Positions 8,485 to 16,401 of a stretch of DNA of 64,000 bases are shown here, one piece after another (within the stretch, counting starts at the first letter, position 1; each line of letters begins with the position of its first letter). The notes under the pieces were generated by a model, which made no database searches, was not told the DNA's origin, and worked only from the letters and a program-made list of their open reading frames with translations. Location: NCBI GenBank assembly GCA_019058445.1, contig JAHPZA010000006.1, positions 641,063 to 705,062 on the forward strand, read 5' to 3'. The DNA comes from Promethearchaeota archaeon (GTDB taxonomy: Archaea; Asgardarchaeota; Lokiarchaeia; Sigyniarchaeales; SOKP01). Position numbers and translations under genes: made by a program.

Positions 8485-9024
8485 ATGCACGGATTCGTAT
8501 CACTTTTAGATGAAAAATATTCGGGAAGAATTGAGAAATTATGGGATTTAATTGAAACTAAAACGGGTCTTTCGGGGATCAAAATAGTTCCCTATCCACA
8601 TTTCGCTTGGCATGTTGCTGGGAATTATGATTTCAACAAATTAGAAAAGATAATGAAAGATTTAAGTGAGAGTATACCATCTTTCGAGATTAGAACGGCG
8701 GGCTTAGGGATTTTTGCTGGTAGATCACCAGTATTATATTTAAAAATAGTCAATACCATTGAGTTACTCAAGATTCATTCAAAAATTTATCAAAATGCAC
8801 AGACTATTGCGGAGTATTCAAATACTTTATATGCACCTAATAACTGGGTTCCTCACATCTCACTCGCATTGGGTGATCTCACAAAGGAAAATATTGGAGC
8901 GGTGATTAAATTAGTAGCTTTTAAGAGTTTTTACTGGAAAATTCGAATAAATAATTTATCATTTATTTATGGGCCAGCTGGAGAAATTGGAAAACTTAAA
9001 TTCAAATTTTTATTGAAAGAATAA
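8485..9024 (+). CDS. 2H phosphoesterase / 2'-5' RNA ligase-like protein
   Basis: A 179-residue protein (ATG 8485; the frame also offers GTG 8482). It has two His-containing motifs about 90 residues apart: PHFAWHVAG (about residues 39-47) and VPHISLALG (about residues 129-137). The second fits the HxSx motif of the 2H superfamily; the first is a looser match. Predicted strands around each motif and the region FEIRTAGLGIFAGRSPVLYL fit the bilobal fold of 2'-5' RNA ligase-like cyclic phosphodiesterases. A role in RNA end processing or cyclic nucleotide metabolism is plausible but unproven. Confidence 0.75.
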   Translation: MHGFVSLLDEKYSGRIEKLWDLIETKTGLSGIKIVPYPHFAWHVAGNYDFNKLEKIMKDLSESIPSFEIRTAGLGIFAGRSPVLYLKIVNTIELLKIHSKIYQNAQTIAEYSNTLYAPNNWVPHISLALGDLTKENIGAVIKLVAFKSFYWKIRINNLSFIYGPAGEIGKLKFKFLLKE

Positions 9025-9061
9025 TTGCATTGGAATCCTATTACTAAGAAGGTGGAAGAAT

Positions 9062-9766
9062 ATGGAATTGTTAAGAGATATTTTAGATAATAATGAGAAA
9101 ATATTCTGGATAAAAGAATTGAGTCGAAGAACTATATTACCTTTTTATTATGATAAGAAAGGAAAAAAAAGAAAGGCAAACAAAAGAATTCAGAAGTATT
9201 ATGAAGCAATGAAAGTACCTCGCTCTGATAAAATTTTAGAAGACTACCCTATTATTCTTACTCTTACCAATAAACACATCATTAGACATGAAGTTAATAG
9301 ATATGATTATCCTTTATGGTATGGGAAATACGATATTTCCCATATTTACGAATACCGTAAAGAATTTTGCTTCTATAATTTGAGTGAATTAACAAATATA
9401 TGTAAAAATATTAATCCTAAAAAAAAGAGATATGAGCTTGGGCTTTATTTTGATTTAAATGAAAGAATTTATGGTGATGATGCCCCAAATGTTTGGTTAG
9501 ATAACTTATCGAAAAAAGATTACATAGAAATTCTAAAGTTTTTATTAAGAATTGTTCCCCATGTAAAAATCGATTATCTTTTCAAAAAACAAAAGAAATA
9601 TGAAAACGATCTCTATAACGAAACAACTAAAGATGTCTTACCATCATATTTAGTAAAAGAAGAAATAAAAAGGACTCAAACATGTAAATTCTGTAATAAG
9701 AAAGTGGATGCGGATACAATCTTCTGTCCCAACTGTGGAAATAAAATTGAATTTAATCATAAATAA
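9062..9766 (+). CDS. Unknown protein with C-terminal zinc ribbon
   Basis: A 234-residue protein preceded by a GGTGG ribosome-binding site. Most of it is a mixed, Tyr/Lys-rich domain that I do not recognise (it contains PIILTLTNKHIIRHEV, in which a strand-turn-strand is likely). The C-terminus is a zinc ribbon: CKFCNKK, then FCPNCGNKIEF. Zinc ribbons of this kind often sit at the end of membrane or nucleic-acid-associated archaeal proteins. The last 80 bases of this gene recur in decayed form at 12648-12735. Confidence 0.6.
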   Translation: MELLRDILDNNEKIFWIKELSRRTILPFYYDKKGKKRKANKRIQKYYEAMKVPRSDKILEDYPIILTLTNKHIIRHEVNRYDYPLWYGKYDISHIYEYRKEFCFYNLSELTNICKNINPKKKRYELGLYFDLNERIYGDDAPNVWLDNLSKKDYIEILKFLLRIVPHVKIDYLFKKQKKYENDLYNETTKDVLPSYLVKEEIKRTQTCKFCNKKVDADTIFCPNCGNKIEFNHK

Positions 9767-9815
9767 AAAGTAAATAGATACAAACAAATTAATACAAAAA
9801 AAGCAAATAATACAT

Positions 9816-9902
9816 ATGGAAGAAGTAGCTCAAGAAATGGGAACATGTGAAAAGTGCGGGGCAGACATCAATCTTGCTGAAGCGTGGAGAGTTGATGAGT
9901 AA
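9816..9902 (+). pseudogene. Truncated copy of the CxxC small protein at 14035
   Basis: The frame opens MEEVAQEMGTCEKCGADI and matches the intact gene at 14035-14160 for 28 codons. Then GAG-AAA of the intact gene is GAG-TAA here. The following bases still resemble the intact sequence (TTTTACTGC) but contain further stops and lose the second Cys pair. The upstream flank is shared too, so the whole segment was duplicated and this copy has decayed. Confidence 0.8.
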
Positions 9903-9985
9903 TTTTACTGCTAAAAAGCATAATAGATTTTTTTATAACAAGTCAAAAAAGTATGTTTGGAGAAGAAAGCCTTTTAAAATCAAGA

Positions 9986-10212
9986 ATGGAAAAAAAAAAG
10001 AAAAAATTATTTCAAAAACTTCCAATGACCTATTGGTTAGCGATTCTCATTTGTGTACTACTTTTTTTAATCTTCGGGGGTTTTCTATGTATATTAGAGA
10101 TATGTCCGTAAGAGAAAGATTGAGGAAAAAGCAAAAGATGGTCTGAGTTATTGTTTTACCACCTGTATTTACTTTATTTATTATGGGAATGGATAGTCAT
10201 AGTGAAATATGA
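9986..10212 (+). pseudogene. Decayed small membrane-protein gene
   Basis: An ATG at 9986 opens a Lys-rich start followed by a transmembrane-like stretch (YWLAILICVLLFLIFGG), ending early at a TAA. After a frame change a second hydrophobic stretch (VIVLPPVFTLFIMGM) follows a TGA. This looks like a two-helix membrane protein broken by stops and a frameshift. It lies directly after the truncated CxxC copy. Confidence 0.35.
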
Positions 10213-10446
10213 ATGACTGAAAAGAAAGAATCGTTTACTACAAAGGAAAAAATCTCAGTCGGTATATATGGTTTAGTAGTAATGATAGCTGTAATAGGAC
10301 TTCTTTTAAGGGGAAATACAAATTATGATGAACCTTCCATTAAGATCTTACTCGCATTAATATTTATTCTTACTCCTATATGTATTTATATTATTCTTGA
10401 TGGTCTTATAAGTCTTAGGAAAGAAAAACAACGAGATTCAGAATAG
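10213..10446 (+). CDS. Small two-helix membrane protein, 77 aa
   Basis: The protein has a charged N-terminus, one helix at about residues 14-34 (ISVGIYGLVVMIAVIGLLL), a short polar loop, a second helix at about residues 42-66 (IKILLALIFILTPICIYIIL) and a basic tail. No motif or family is recognised. Reading on past its TAG in the same frame gives a leucine-rich-repeat fragment (10447-10551). Confidence 0.5.
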   Translation: MTEKKESFTTKEKISVGIYGLVVMIAVIGLLLRGNTNYDEPSIKILLALIFILTPICIYIILDGLISLRKEKQRDSE

Positions 10447-10551
10447 AGAAAAATTAGAAAAGAACTGTACCTTAACGAGAATAAAATAGAAACTATACCA
10501 GATTCAATTAAGAAGCTTGTCTCTTTAAAAAAATTACATCTAATTATTTGA
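10447..10551 (+). pseudogene. Leucine-rich-repeat gene remnant
   Basis: Directly after the preceding stop, in the same frame, the sequence reads KELYLNENKIETIPDSIKKL and then VSLKKLHLII before TGA. LxLxxNxIxxIPxxIxxLxxLxxLxL is a clear match to the bacterial/eukaryotic-type leucine-rich repeat. Only about one and a half repeats survive and there is no start codon. No other such repeat occurs in the window. Confidence 0.7.
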
Positions 10552-10645
10552 ATTGTTAAGTTCTTCTGGAATATAAAAAAGGAAAAATATAGAAAATCCA
10601 TACATTTTAAAATCCAAATGAGTATGATCATATTAGAAATTCTAA

Positions 10646-11371
10646 ATGTTTTCAGAAAAAGAACATAAAAGGTATATTATAGCTAATAATTTTCGGAATG
10701 AAAAAAAGAAAGAAATTCTAATAAATTGCCCTCAAAAATGCGTTATCTGTTGTACAACAAATATCGAAGGAGATTTGAAAGTAGTTTCAGATATGGGGTA
10801 CAAATCAAGATATATAAAAGTACCTCTCTGTAGCACACACTATAAAATACACAGAAAAACTACAGATTCGAAGATGCTATCTTATCCGTGCCTAATAATG
10901 TTTGGAATTATGTGTTTGGCTATATTTATTTACTTATTAATTCCCAATTATGTTTTATTTGCTATAATATCATTTTCAAGTCTTTTTTACTTTGCTTATA
11001 CAGTATTTAGCAAAAATAAACTTAAATCAAGCATTATAGGATATATTTACTTTCGGTATTCCAAAAATGGATCTGTTATTGCCATAAGGGATTTGAATTG
11101 GGCAAAAGATTTCGAAAGAATGAATGAAATCCGTGAATTATCTTTTGATTCTAAATCCTATGAACAATATAGAAAAAAGAGCCTCTATAGTTTTATTATT
11201 ATGATACTTTCTGGTATTTTTCCCCTTCCTATCTTGGTCGTAGCATTTATCTATGGAATAGATGAGCTATATTCTACAACTCAACTGATTGGAATTGTTT
11301 TTATACTCGTGTTTGGCATTCGGGGGATTTATTTCTATATTAAGGCAGATTTATTGAAGGGAACTAAATAA
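10646..11371 (+). CDS. Membrane protein with Cys-rich N-terminal domain
   Basis: A 241-residue protein. Residues about 24-72 contain Cys and His pairs (CPQKCVICC, then LCSTHYKIH) that could bind zinc. They are followed by two helices (about residues 82-130: PCLIMFGIMCLAIFIYLLI and YVLFAIISFSSLFYFAY), a cytosolic charged segment, and two further helices near the C-terminus (SFIIMILSGIFPLPILVVAF and IGIVFILVFGIRGIYFYI). I do not recognise the family. The four-helix arrangement in two pairs is clear. Confidence 0.65.
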   Translation: MFSEKEHKRYIIANNFRNEKKKEILINCPQKCVICCTTNIEGDLKVVSDMGYKSRYIKVPLCSTHYKIHRKTTDSKMLSYPCLIMFGIMCLAIFIYLLIPNYVLFAIISFSSLFYFAYTVFSKNKLKSSIIGYIYFRYSKNGSVIAIRDLNWAKDFERMNEIRELSFDSKSYEQYRKKSLYSFIIMILSGIFPLPILVVAFIYGIDELYSTTQLIGIVFILVFGIRGIYFYIKADLLKGTK

Positions 11372-11511
11372 AGCTATAATTAGATTAAAAAAGAAATAAA
11401 GGGAGATAAATGGATATCTGAAAACATTATAAAATGATCCTATGGCTTACTGGTCTATTCACCCTCTCGAGCACTTAATGATCTTTTCGTCGAGAAATCT
11501 GAGATCTTCGC

Positions 11512-11539
11512 TCGCAAATTGAACAGATAGAATTTGCGA
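11512..11539. repeat. 9-bp inverted repeat (stem-loop)
   Basis: TCGCAAATT (11512-11520) and AATTTGCGA (11531-11539) are perfect inverted repeats around a 10-base loop. It lies between two convergent genes and is more G+C-rich than its surroundings. No long T-run follows on either strand, so a terminator role is uncertain. Confidence 0.5.
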
Positions 11540-11550
11540 ACAGAAAAATT

Positions 11551-12489
11551 TTATATATTTATAAAAGATCTAAGTCGAGGGAACAGTGTCAATGCATTTT
11601 TTTGTTCAATCATAAAACGTGTATTTAAGTCAAAATCTTGGTTTTTTACAATCTCTTGGATCATTTCTTTTACTACGATTTCATGAACAAAAGGAAAATC
11701 GCTTCCAAAAAGGATATGAGAAATATCAACTAATTCCATAAGGGAGCGAAACACATTTTTAGTTGCCGATAATGCGGTACTATAATAGAGATTTTTAAAG
11801 TATTTATTCAATCTCTTATTACCAAAGGTAATCCTCCAAGCGATATAGGGAGCAGTTCCTCCGGCATGAGCAAAGATGAATTTTATATTTTTGTATTTTT
11901 GAAAAACATTATTGTATAGCAGATTTGCGAGTGCTCGTGTCGTATCAAACACAAATTCTAAAACAGCCGATGGAAAACTGAGGCTGGGGAGCTTTTCCTG
12001 GGGCGGAGAATTAGGATGAATGAATACCACAGTATTTCGTCGATCCAATGCTGAGAAGAGATCTTCAAATTCAGGATCCCCAATATATTTACCATTAATG
12101 TTAGTAAGCATTCCCACACCATCTAATTTTAATGTACCTAATGCATACTCTAATTCATGCAGAGAAGCTTCAATATCAGGAAGGGGTAAGATAGCTAAAC
12201 TTCCAAAACGATTTGGATATTTCTTTATTAAGTTAGCGGAATACCTATTGCAAAGACGTGCTAAATTTTTAGTAAATTCAATATCTCCAAAGAAAATCCC
12301 AGGAGAAGAGATAGAGGTTATTGCGATTGCAATATTTTGGCGATCCATGAGTGCTAAACTTTGTTCTGGATTCCAGGGAGGGAAATTGGTATTATCAACG
12401 GTAACAATATCAATTTTCGCTAACGATGAGAGATACTCCGGAGGAAGAATATGATGATGAATATCAATTCGATACGGTGCTATATCCAT
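11551..12489 (-). CDS. Amidohydrolase (ACMSD-like, Amidohydrolase_2)
   Basis: A 312-residue TIM-barrel metal-dependent hydrolase. Metal and catalytic motifs in order: RIDIHHHILPPEY at residues 7-19 (HxH on strand 1), VVFIHPNSPPQ in the middle (strand-4 His), IKFIFAHAGGTAPYI (strand-5 His) and HILFGSDFPFV (strand-8 Asp). This is the pattern of the ACMSD/OHCU-type amidohydrolases, which decarboxylate or hydrolyse small organic acids. The exact substrate is unknown. The final codons and stop are the 35-bp repeat also present at 8232-8266. Confidence 0.9.
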   Translation of the reverse strand: MDIAPYRIDIHHHILPPEYLSSLAKIDIVTVDNTNFPPWNPEQSLALMDRQNIAIAITSISSPGIFFGDIEFTKNLARLCNRYSANLIKKYPNRFGSLAILPLPDIEASLHELEYALGTLKLDGVGMLTNINGKYIGDPEFEDLFSALDRRNTVVFIHPNSPPQEKLPSLSFPSAVLEFVFDTTRALANLLYNNVFQKYKNIKFIFAHAGGTAPYIAWRITFGNKRLNKYFKNLYYSTALSATKNVFRSLMELVDISHILFGSDFPFVHEIVVKEMIQEIVKNQDFDLNTRFMIEQKNALTLFPRLRSFINI

Positions 12490-12647
12490 TATAAAGACAT
12501 TTTGAACTTTTCAATTGTTAAGCTTTTTAATACTATTATATGATAATTGTTTTTAATCTTATAAAAAGTGATATTTAAGGTTTCATTGAAAGAATGAGAC
12601 TTCTCCACTCTAATACTCGAAAAATGTTTGAAATAGCCTTAGACGTA

Positions 12648-12735
12648 TAAATTCTGTGATAACAAAGTGGATGCGGATGCAATCTTCTGTCCCAACTGTG
12701 GAAATAAAATTGAATTTAATCTTAAAAAAAAATAA
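12648..12735 (+). pseudogene. Detached 3' remnant of the zinc-ribbon gene at 9062
   Basis: From about 12655 the sequence repeats the end of the 9062-9766 gene (AAGTGGATGCGGAT and on through the CPNCGNKIEF codons) with few changes. The first Cys codon TGT has become TAT and a TGA has appeared. No upstream part of the gene is present. It lies just before the thiolase gene. Confidence 0.8.
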
Positions 12736-12804
12736 ATAGATGAAAATAAATTTTATAACAAATTTACAGAATTACTATCAATTAAGTATAAAAGGTCATT
12801 AGAT

Positions 12805-13905
12805 ATGCGTAAAGTTGCTGTTATAGGTGTTGGTTTGCATCGCTATGGTAAATGGGATAATAAAACCTCGTATAGATTGGCTAAAGAAGCTATAAATGGA
12901 GCTTTGAAAACATCTGGCCTTGAATGGGATCAAATACAGAGTGGGTGGTGTGGGCACATTGGTCAAGGAATGACTGCTGGAGCAAGAATCTTTTCTCGAT
13001 ATGGCAAAACGGGATTATCTATAACTAATGTAGAGAATGCCTCAGCTTCAGGTTCATATGCATTTCGAGGAGCATATTTAGAGGTTGCATCAGGAGAATT
13101 TGATATTGCGCTTGCACTTGGTATTGATAAAAGATTTAAGGGATTAAACGTGTCTAAAGAGAAAAAACCAAGCCAACCAACACTAGTTATTAAAAAATTC
13201 GCTTCGGATGCGCGAGCCCATATGAAAAAATACGGTACCACAGAGGAACAATTAGCTATAGTATCTGTGAAAAACCATTATAATGCCTCTATGAACCCGT
13301 ATGCACAATATCAAGAGGAAATAACTCTCGATGATGTGCTTAATGCACCCATATTGGATTATCCCCTAACAGCACTTCACTGCTGTCCAATTGGTGATGG
13401 TGCAGCAGCTTGTATTTTGGCAAGCGAAGATATAGTTAAGCAAATGGGAATTACCAAACCTGTATGGGTTATCACTTCTGTATCTAAGAGCGAGTTTCAT
13501 CCCAAAATAGATTCTCGTGACCTTACTATGATTACTTCACAGGAAGCTTATAAACGTGCGGGTATAGGTCCGGACGATTTGGGATTAGTAGAACTGCATG
13601 ATGCGTTCGCAATTGAGGAAATCTCTATATCCGAACAACTTGATCTTTGTCCGATAGGAAAAGGTGGCAAATTGGTGGAAGAAGGGTCCACCCAAATCAA
13701 TGGGCGCATTCCAATTAATACAAGCGGCGGGTTACTAGCAATGGGTCATCCAATAGGACCTACGGGAATAGGACAGGTTGCTGAAGTTTTTTGGCAGATG
13801 CGTGGAGAAGCAGGAAAGCGACAAATACCTGATCCACCTAATCATGCCTTAACACAAATGATAGGTCTTGGGGGCACATGTATAATTCACATCTTCTCCC
13901 GTTAA
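12805..13905 (+). CDS. Thiolase-family protein with Ser in place of the nucleophilic Cys
   Basis: A 366-residue SCP-x/archaeal type thiolase. Family hallmarks: HCCPIGDGAAACILASE in the middle, LVELHDAFAIEE, NTSGGLLAMGHPIGPTG (catalytic His of GHPxGxTG) and GLGGTCIIHIF (second Cys) at the C-terminus. The position of the acyl-accepting Cys, normally NVENACASG, reads NVENASASGS here, so residue 80 is Ser (codon TCA 13042-13044). Archaeal enzymes of this group work with HMG-CoA synthase and a DUF35 partner in the mevalonate pathway or in beta-oxidation. No such partner is adjacent. The change may abolish condensation or leave a hydrolase or acyl-binding role. Confidence 0.9.
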   Translation: MRKVAVIGVGLHRYGKWDNKTSYRLAKEAINGALKTSGLEWDQIQSGWCGHIGQGMTAGARIFSRYGKTGLSITNVENASASGSYAFRGAYLEVASGEFDIALALGIDKRFKGLNVSKEKKPSQPTLVIKKFASDARAHMKKYGTTEEQLAIVSVKNHYNASMNPYAQYQEEITLDDVLNAPILDYPLTALHCCPIGDGAAACILASEDIVKQMGITKPVWVITSVSKSEFHPKIDSRDLTMITSQEAYKRAGIGPDDLGLVELHDAFAIEEISISEQLDLCPIGKGGKLVEEGSTQINGRIPINTSGGLLAMGHPIGPTGIGQVAEVFWQMRGEAGKRQIPDPPNHALTQMIGLGGTCIIHIFSR

Positions 13906-14034
13906 ATCCAACCTAATTTACATATAAAAGATTTGAATATACTTTTTGGTTTGAGAAAATTGAGTTATAAACTAATCTTTAGACAATATTAAAAGAATGC
14001 AAATAAATTAATATAAAAAAAGTAAATAAAACAT

Positions 14035-14160
14035 ATGAACGAAGTAATTCAAGAAAGGGGAACATGTGAAGAATGCGGAGCCGAAATCGATCTTGCTGAA
14101 GCATGGAGAGTAGATGAGAAATTTTACTGCGAAAAATGTTTTAGCAAATTAGAGGTCTAA
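14035..14160 (+). CDS. 41-aa protein with two CxxC pairs
   Basis: ATG to TAA encodes 41 residues starting MNEVIQERGTCEECGAEI and containing a second pair, FYCEKCFSKL. The two pairs about 20 residues apart form a complete zinc-binding knuckle domain. It follows the thiolase after about 130 bases. A truncated copy with a premature stop sits at 9816-9902, which supports this as the intact form. Function is unknown; DNA, RNA or protein binding are all possible. Confidence 0.7.
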   Translation: MNEVIQERGTCEECGAEIDLAEAWRVDEKFYCEKCFSKLEV

Positions 14161-14262
14161 TCTTCTTTTTTTTATTTTTTTTAGATAATAGATTAATAAG
14201 AACATATTCCTAATATAAATTTTTTAGCTAGATTTCCTCATCGAGAAACCTTTAAAATATTT

Positions 14263-14529
14263 TTAGTGAAGATGAATCTTCAACATTTTAATGAAGAAAA
14301 TAAGGAGTAAAACTAATCCAATTAATATCAAGAACATCAATAGATCCCTAAAAAGTAATAAAAGCATAAATGCTATCAAGCTTATGACTCCTAAATAAAA
14401 CGTGACTACTATTCTGATAGGGAAATAATCCCCCTCACAATATTACTCAAACCATTTAAGTATGATTAAAAAAGGTGGTATGGAAATACCGTATATCAAC
14501 AAACACACTACGAATAAATAAGAGAGCAA
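14263..14529 (-). pseudogene. Broken membrane-protein gene with in-frame TAA
   Basis: On the minus strand the frame reads hydrophobic stretches LLSYLFVVCLLIYGISI, then LKWFE, a TAA at 14443-14445, and continues in frame with YCEGDYFPIRIVVTFYLG and LLMFLILIGLVLLLIFF before a true end. No ATG is present and the first candidate is TTG 14529. It looks like a three-helix membrane protein interrupted by one stop. It accounts for most of the gap between 14161 and 14551. Confidence 0.45.
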
Positions 14530-14551
14530 TTCAGTTGTCTTATAAAAGTGA

Positions 14552-14989
14552 CTATAATTTTTTTCTTAAATTTTTAGTTATTTTACTTTCATAATAAAGA
14601 TAGGTTCCAATTGCATGTCCAATTAGATTTTCTTCTTCATCCCAGCACCGCATTTCTGCTACAGCCTGCCTTTTTCCCATTCGAATGATTTTTGCGCGTG
14701 CCCAAATTATGGTTTTTTCAGCAGGACGGAGAAGATGGAAACTCATTTCTGTAGTGACTACAAAACCATTATGGGCTAGAGCGCATGTAAACCAGCCTGC
14801 ATTATCTAGTACAGTGGCAATTACACCTCCATGAATCCCATCTCCGGCATGATCTAAATGAGGATTATACGGTAGGGTGATAATACCTTGATTTTTTTCG
14901 TTATATGTTAATCTCATTCCAAAATTTTTGGCAATCCTCGCCTTTTCGTTGAATAACTTCAAAAAAAATCGTTTATAATTAGTAGGCAT
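14552..14989 (-). CDS. PaaI-type hotdog-fold thioesterase
   Basis: A 145-residue single hotdog domain. The active-site motif is clear: HLDHAGDGIHGGVIATVLDN (about residues 45-64), corresponding to the N/H-x-x-G-x-x-HGG-x-x-x-x-x-x-D pattern of PaaI/YbgC-like acyl-CoA thioesterases. It is followed by TTEMSFHLLRPAEK and RQAVAEMRCWDEEENLIGHAIGTYLY. It should hydrolyse acyl-CoA or aryl-CoA thioesters in the cytoplasm. Other CoA-linked genes in the window are the thiolase (12805) and enoyl-CoA hydratase (47801), but they are not in the same transcript. Confidence 0.9.
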   Translation of the reverse strand: MPTNYKRFFLKLFNEKARIAKNFGMRLTYNEKNQGIITLPYNPHLDHAGDGIHGGVIATVLDNAGWFTCALAHNGFVVTTEMSFHLLRPAEKTIIWARAKIIRMGKRQAVAEMRCWDEEENLIGHAIGTYLYYESKITKNLRKKL

Positions 14990-15300
14990 AATTGAACTTC
15001 ATTACTCTTTTTTACTGAATTAAATGAGATCCTATATTACTAATTAGTTTTCTATTGAATCAACAATTGATTCTTTTTAAGGATAACTGAACAAGAGAAA
15101 TCTTATTTTAATTATAAGTAGAAATTAAAGAAATCTCACATTTTACTTAAAATTACTCTCGATAAGGATAGAACGTTCGAATCCTATTTTCGGAGATTAA
15201 AAATAACATGAGCTTTGAGATAATGCAAAGATTTCTCATTTTAAATGGAAATTTCATTATAAAATAATTTTGAACCATGTTAAGGATAAAATTAGGGAGA
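14990..15300. other. Intergenic DNA without recognised content
   Basis: AT-rich sequence upstream of the thioesterase gene and the first family A RNA. No open frame of note, repeat or tRNA-like fold was found. A GTTCGAATCC string near 15174 is not embedded in a cloverleaf. Confidence 0.5.
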
Positions 15301-15333
15301 AGTATAGTTTAAATAGTCTGCTTAGAATAACCT

Positions 15334-15462
15334 AGTAATTGAAATAAAAATTTCTGCATTATTCTGGATTTTTGTCTTTTGGTTAGTGTGAAACACTTCA
15401 TACTTTTTCTTTTCAAAATTAAATTGAAATAATGTAGAGATTTTTATTTCTTCTCTTTCTTA
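15334..15462 (+). ncRNA. Structured RNA, family A, copy 1
   Basis: A TATA-like box (TTTAAATA, 15308-15315) lies 33 bases before a long hairpin. Stem P1 pairs 15341-15363 with 15428-15450: 23 consecutive pairs, counting G-U. Inside it is a conserved segment, GGATTTTTGTCTTTTGG (15366-15382), and an apical hairpin AGTGT-GAA-ACACT (15385-15397). A T-rich tract follows P1. A second copy at about 15935-16058 keeps the same layout with compensating base changes. No frame is coding. The family is not one I recognise. Confidence 0.75.
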
Positions 15463-15659
15463 TTTAAATCGGAAAAAAGAGGTATAAGGAACTTTTATTG
15501 GTGCTTATTTTTTTAAATTTTTTGAAAAAAAGATTTCTTTTCTTTAATAAAGGGATCTAAAAAATATGATTAAGTTATTCAGGTATAAGGTTTTAGAACA
15601 GATTTATTTAAAAAAGTTTTTACATAAATGTAATTATAAAAAATCTAAATGAATATACC

Positions 15660-15815
15660 ATGTTAGGAATGTCATTCATAATTTTAGGTAACTTTTTATT
15701 ATTTTGTATGGTGGTCGCATTGTTTATCCACCCGGCTCTTGCTCTTGTTTTTTTGATACTTGGAGTTATTTGTCTTATTCTTGGAACCTGTCTCATTTCA
15801 AAAGGTTATATTTAA
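15660..15815 (+). CDS. 51-aa two-helix membrane peptide
   Basis: ATG to TAA gives 51 residues, nearly all hydrophobic: helix 1 about residues 4-23 (MSFIILGNFLLFCMVVALF) and helix 2 about residues 25-45 (PALALVFLILGVICLILG). It lies between the two family A RNA copies. No ribosome-binding site stands out. A similarly small Gly-rich membrane peptide occurs at 32705-32884. Function is unknown. Confidence 0.5.
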   Translation: MLGMSFIILGNFLLFCMVVALFIHPALALVFLILGVICLILGTCLISKGYI

Positions 15816-15934
15816 TAGGGGCGTGTTTTAATTTTTTCTTTTTAAATTGAAATACATTATAAGTTAATATTAAAATAAGTTATAGGACATAATTAGAGAA
15901 GAGTTTAGTTTAAATAGTCTGCTCACTATTCCCT

Positions 15935-16058
15935 AGTAATTGAAATGAAGATTTCTACATTGTTTGGGATTTTTGTCTTTTGGCAAGGATAGAAATGCTA
16001 TTCTTTTTCAACTAATTTAAAATGGGATGATGTGAAAATCTTTATTTCCTCTTTTTTT
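15935..16058 (+). ncRNA. Structured RNA, family A, copy 2
   Basis: TATA-like box TTTAAATA at 15909-15916, again exactly 33 bases before P1. P1 pairs 15942-15965 with 16025-16048 (24 positions, one C-A mismatch, several G-U). The conserved loop GGATTTTTGTCTTTTGG is identical to copy 1. The apical hairpin is AAGGATAG (15985-15992) with CTATTCTT (15998-16005), different in sequence from copy 1 but still paired. A run of seven T (16051-16057) follows, fitting a terminator. The upstream block from about 15891 to 15941 is also conserved. Confidence 0.75.
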
Positions 16059-16094
16059 AGAAAGAATTATCAGTTATAATTTCAAAAATCAGTC

Positions 16095-16301
16095 TTATAA
16101 ATTATCGATTATAACCTTGCAGAGGAAATTCCTTAATTCCCTCAAAAAGTAAAAATATTTAAATAGAAATTCAAATATTTTGTATTTATTGAGATTAAAA
16201 TCCTCACCAAAACATATTGTTTTTCGAACAAAATCCCCTACTTGGTCCCCTAACCCTTGGAAATAATTGTGTGCGAGGATTTTTTTCTCATCTTTTTTCA
16301 T
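16095..16301 (-). CDS. Possible 68-aa protein, uncertain
   Basis: An ATG at 16301 opens a 68-residue frame starting MKKDEKKILAHNYFQGLGDQ, with an aromatic-rich C-terminal half. The N-terminal part looks protein-like but the C-terminal part is low-complexity Phe/Lys/Leu sequence typical of AT-rich non-coding DNA. It could be the start of a truncated gene. No family recognised. Confidence 0.3.
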   Translation of the reverse strand: MKKDEKKILAHNYFQGLGDQVGDFVRKTICFGEDFNLNKYKIFEFLFKYFYFLRELRNFLCKVIIDNL

Positions 16302-16401
16302 CCAATTAAATTATTGATCATAACTATTTTGTTCAGGAGATAAAGCTTTCTATATTTTGTCGGCAATTTATTATTATCCAAATTACCAAAATTCAATACT
16401 T

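Noticed and set aside
9847..10146. 99-codon frame on the plus strand
   Set aside because: It crosses the truncated CxxC copy in another frame and the decayed membrane gene, and its composition is Lys/Arg-rich without any domain; chance frame.
15165..15200. tRNA-like B-box string GTTCGAATCC
   Set aside because: No acceptor, D or anticodon stems can be drawn around it.
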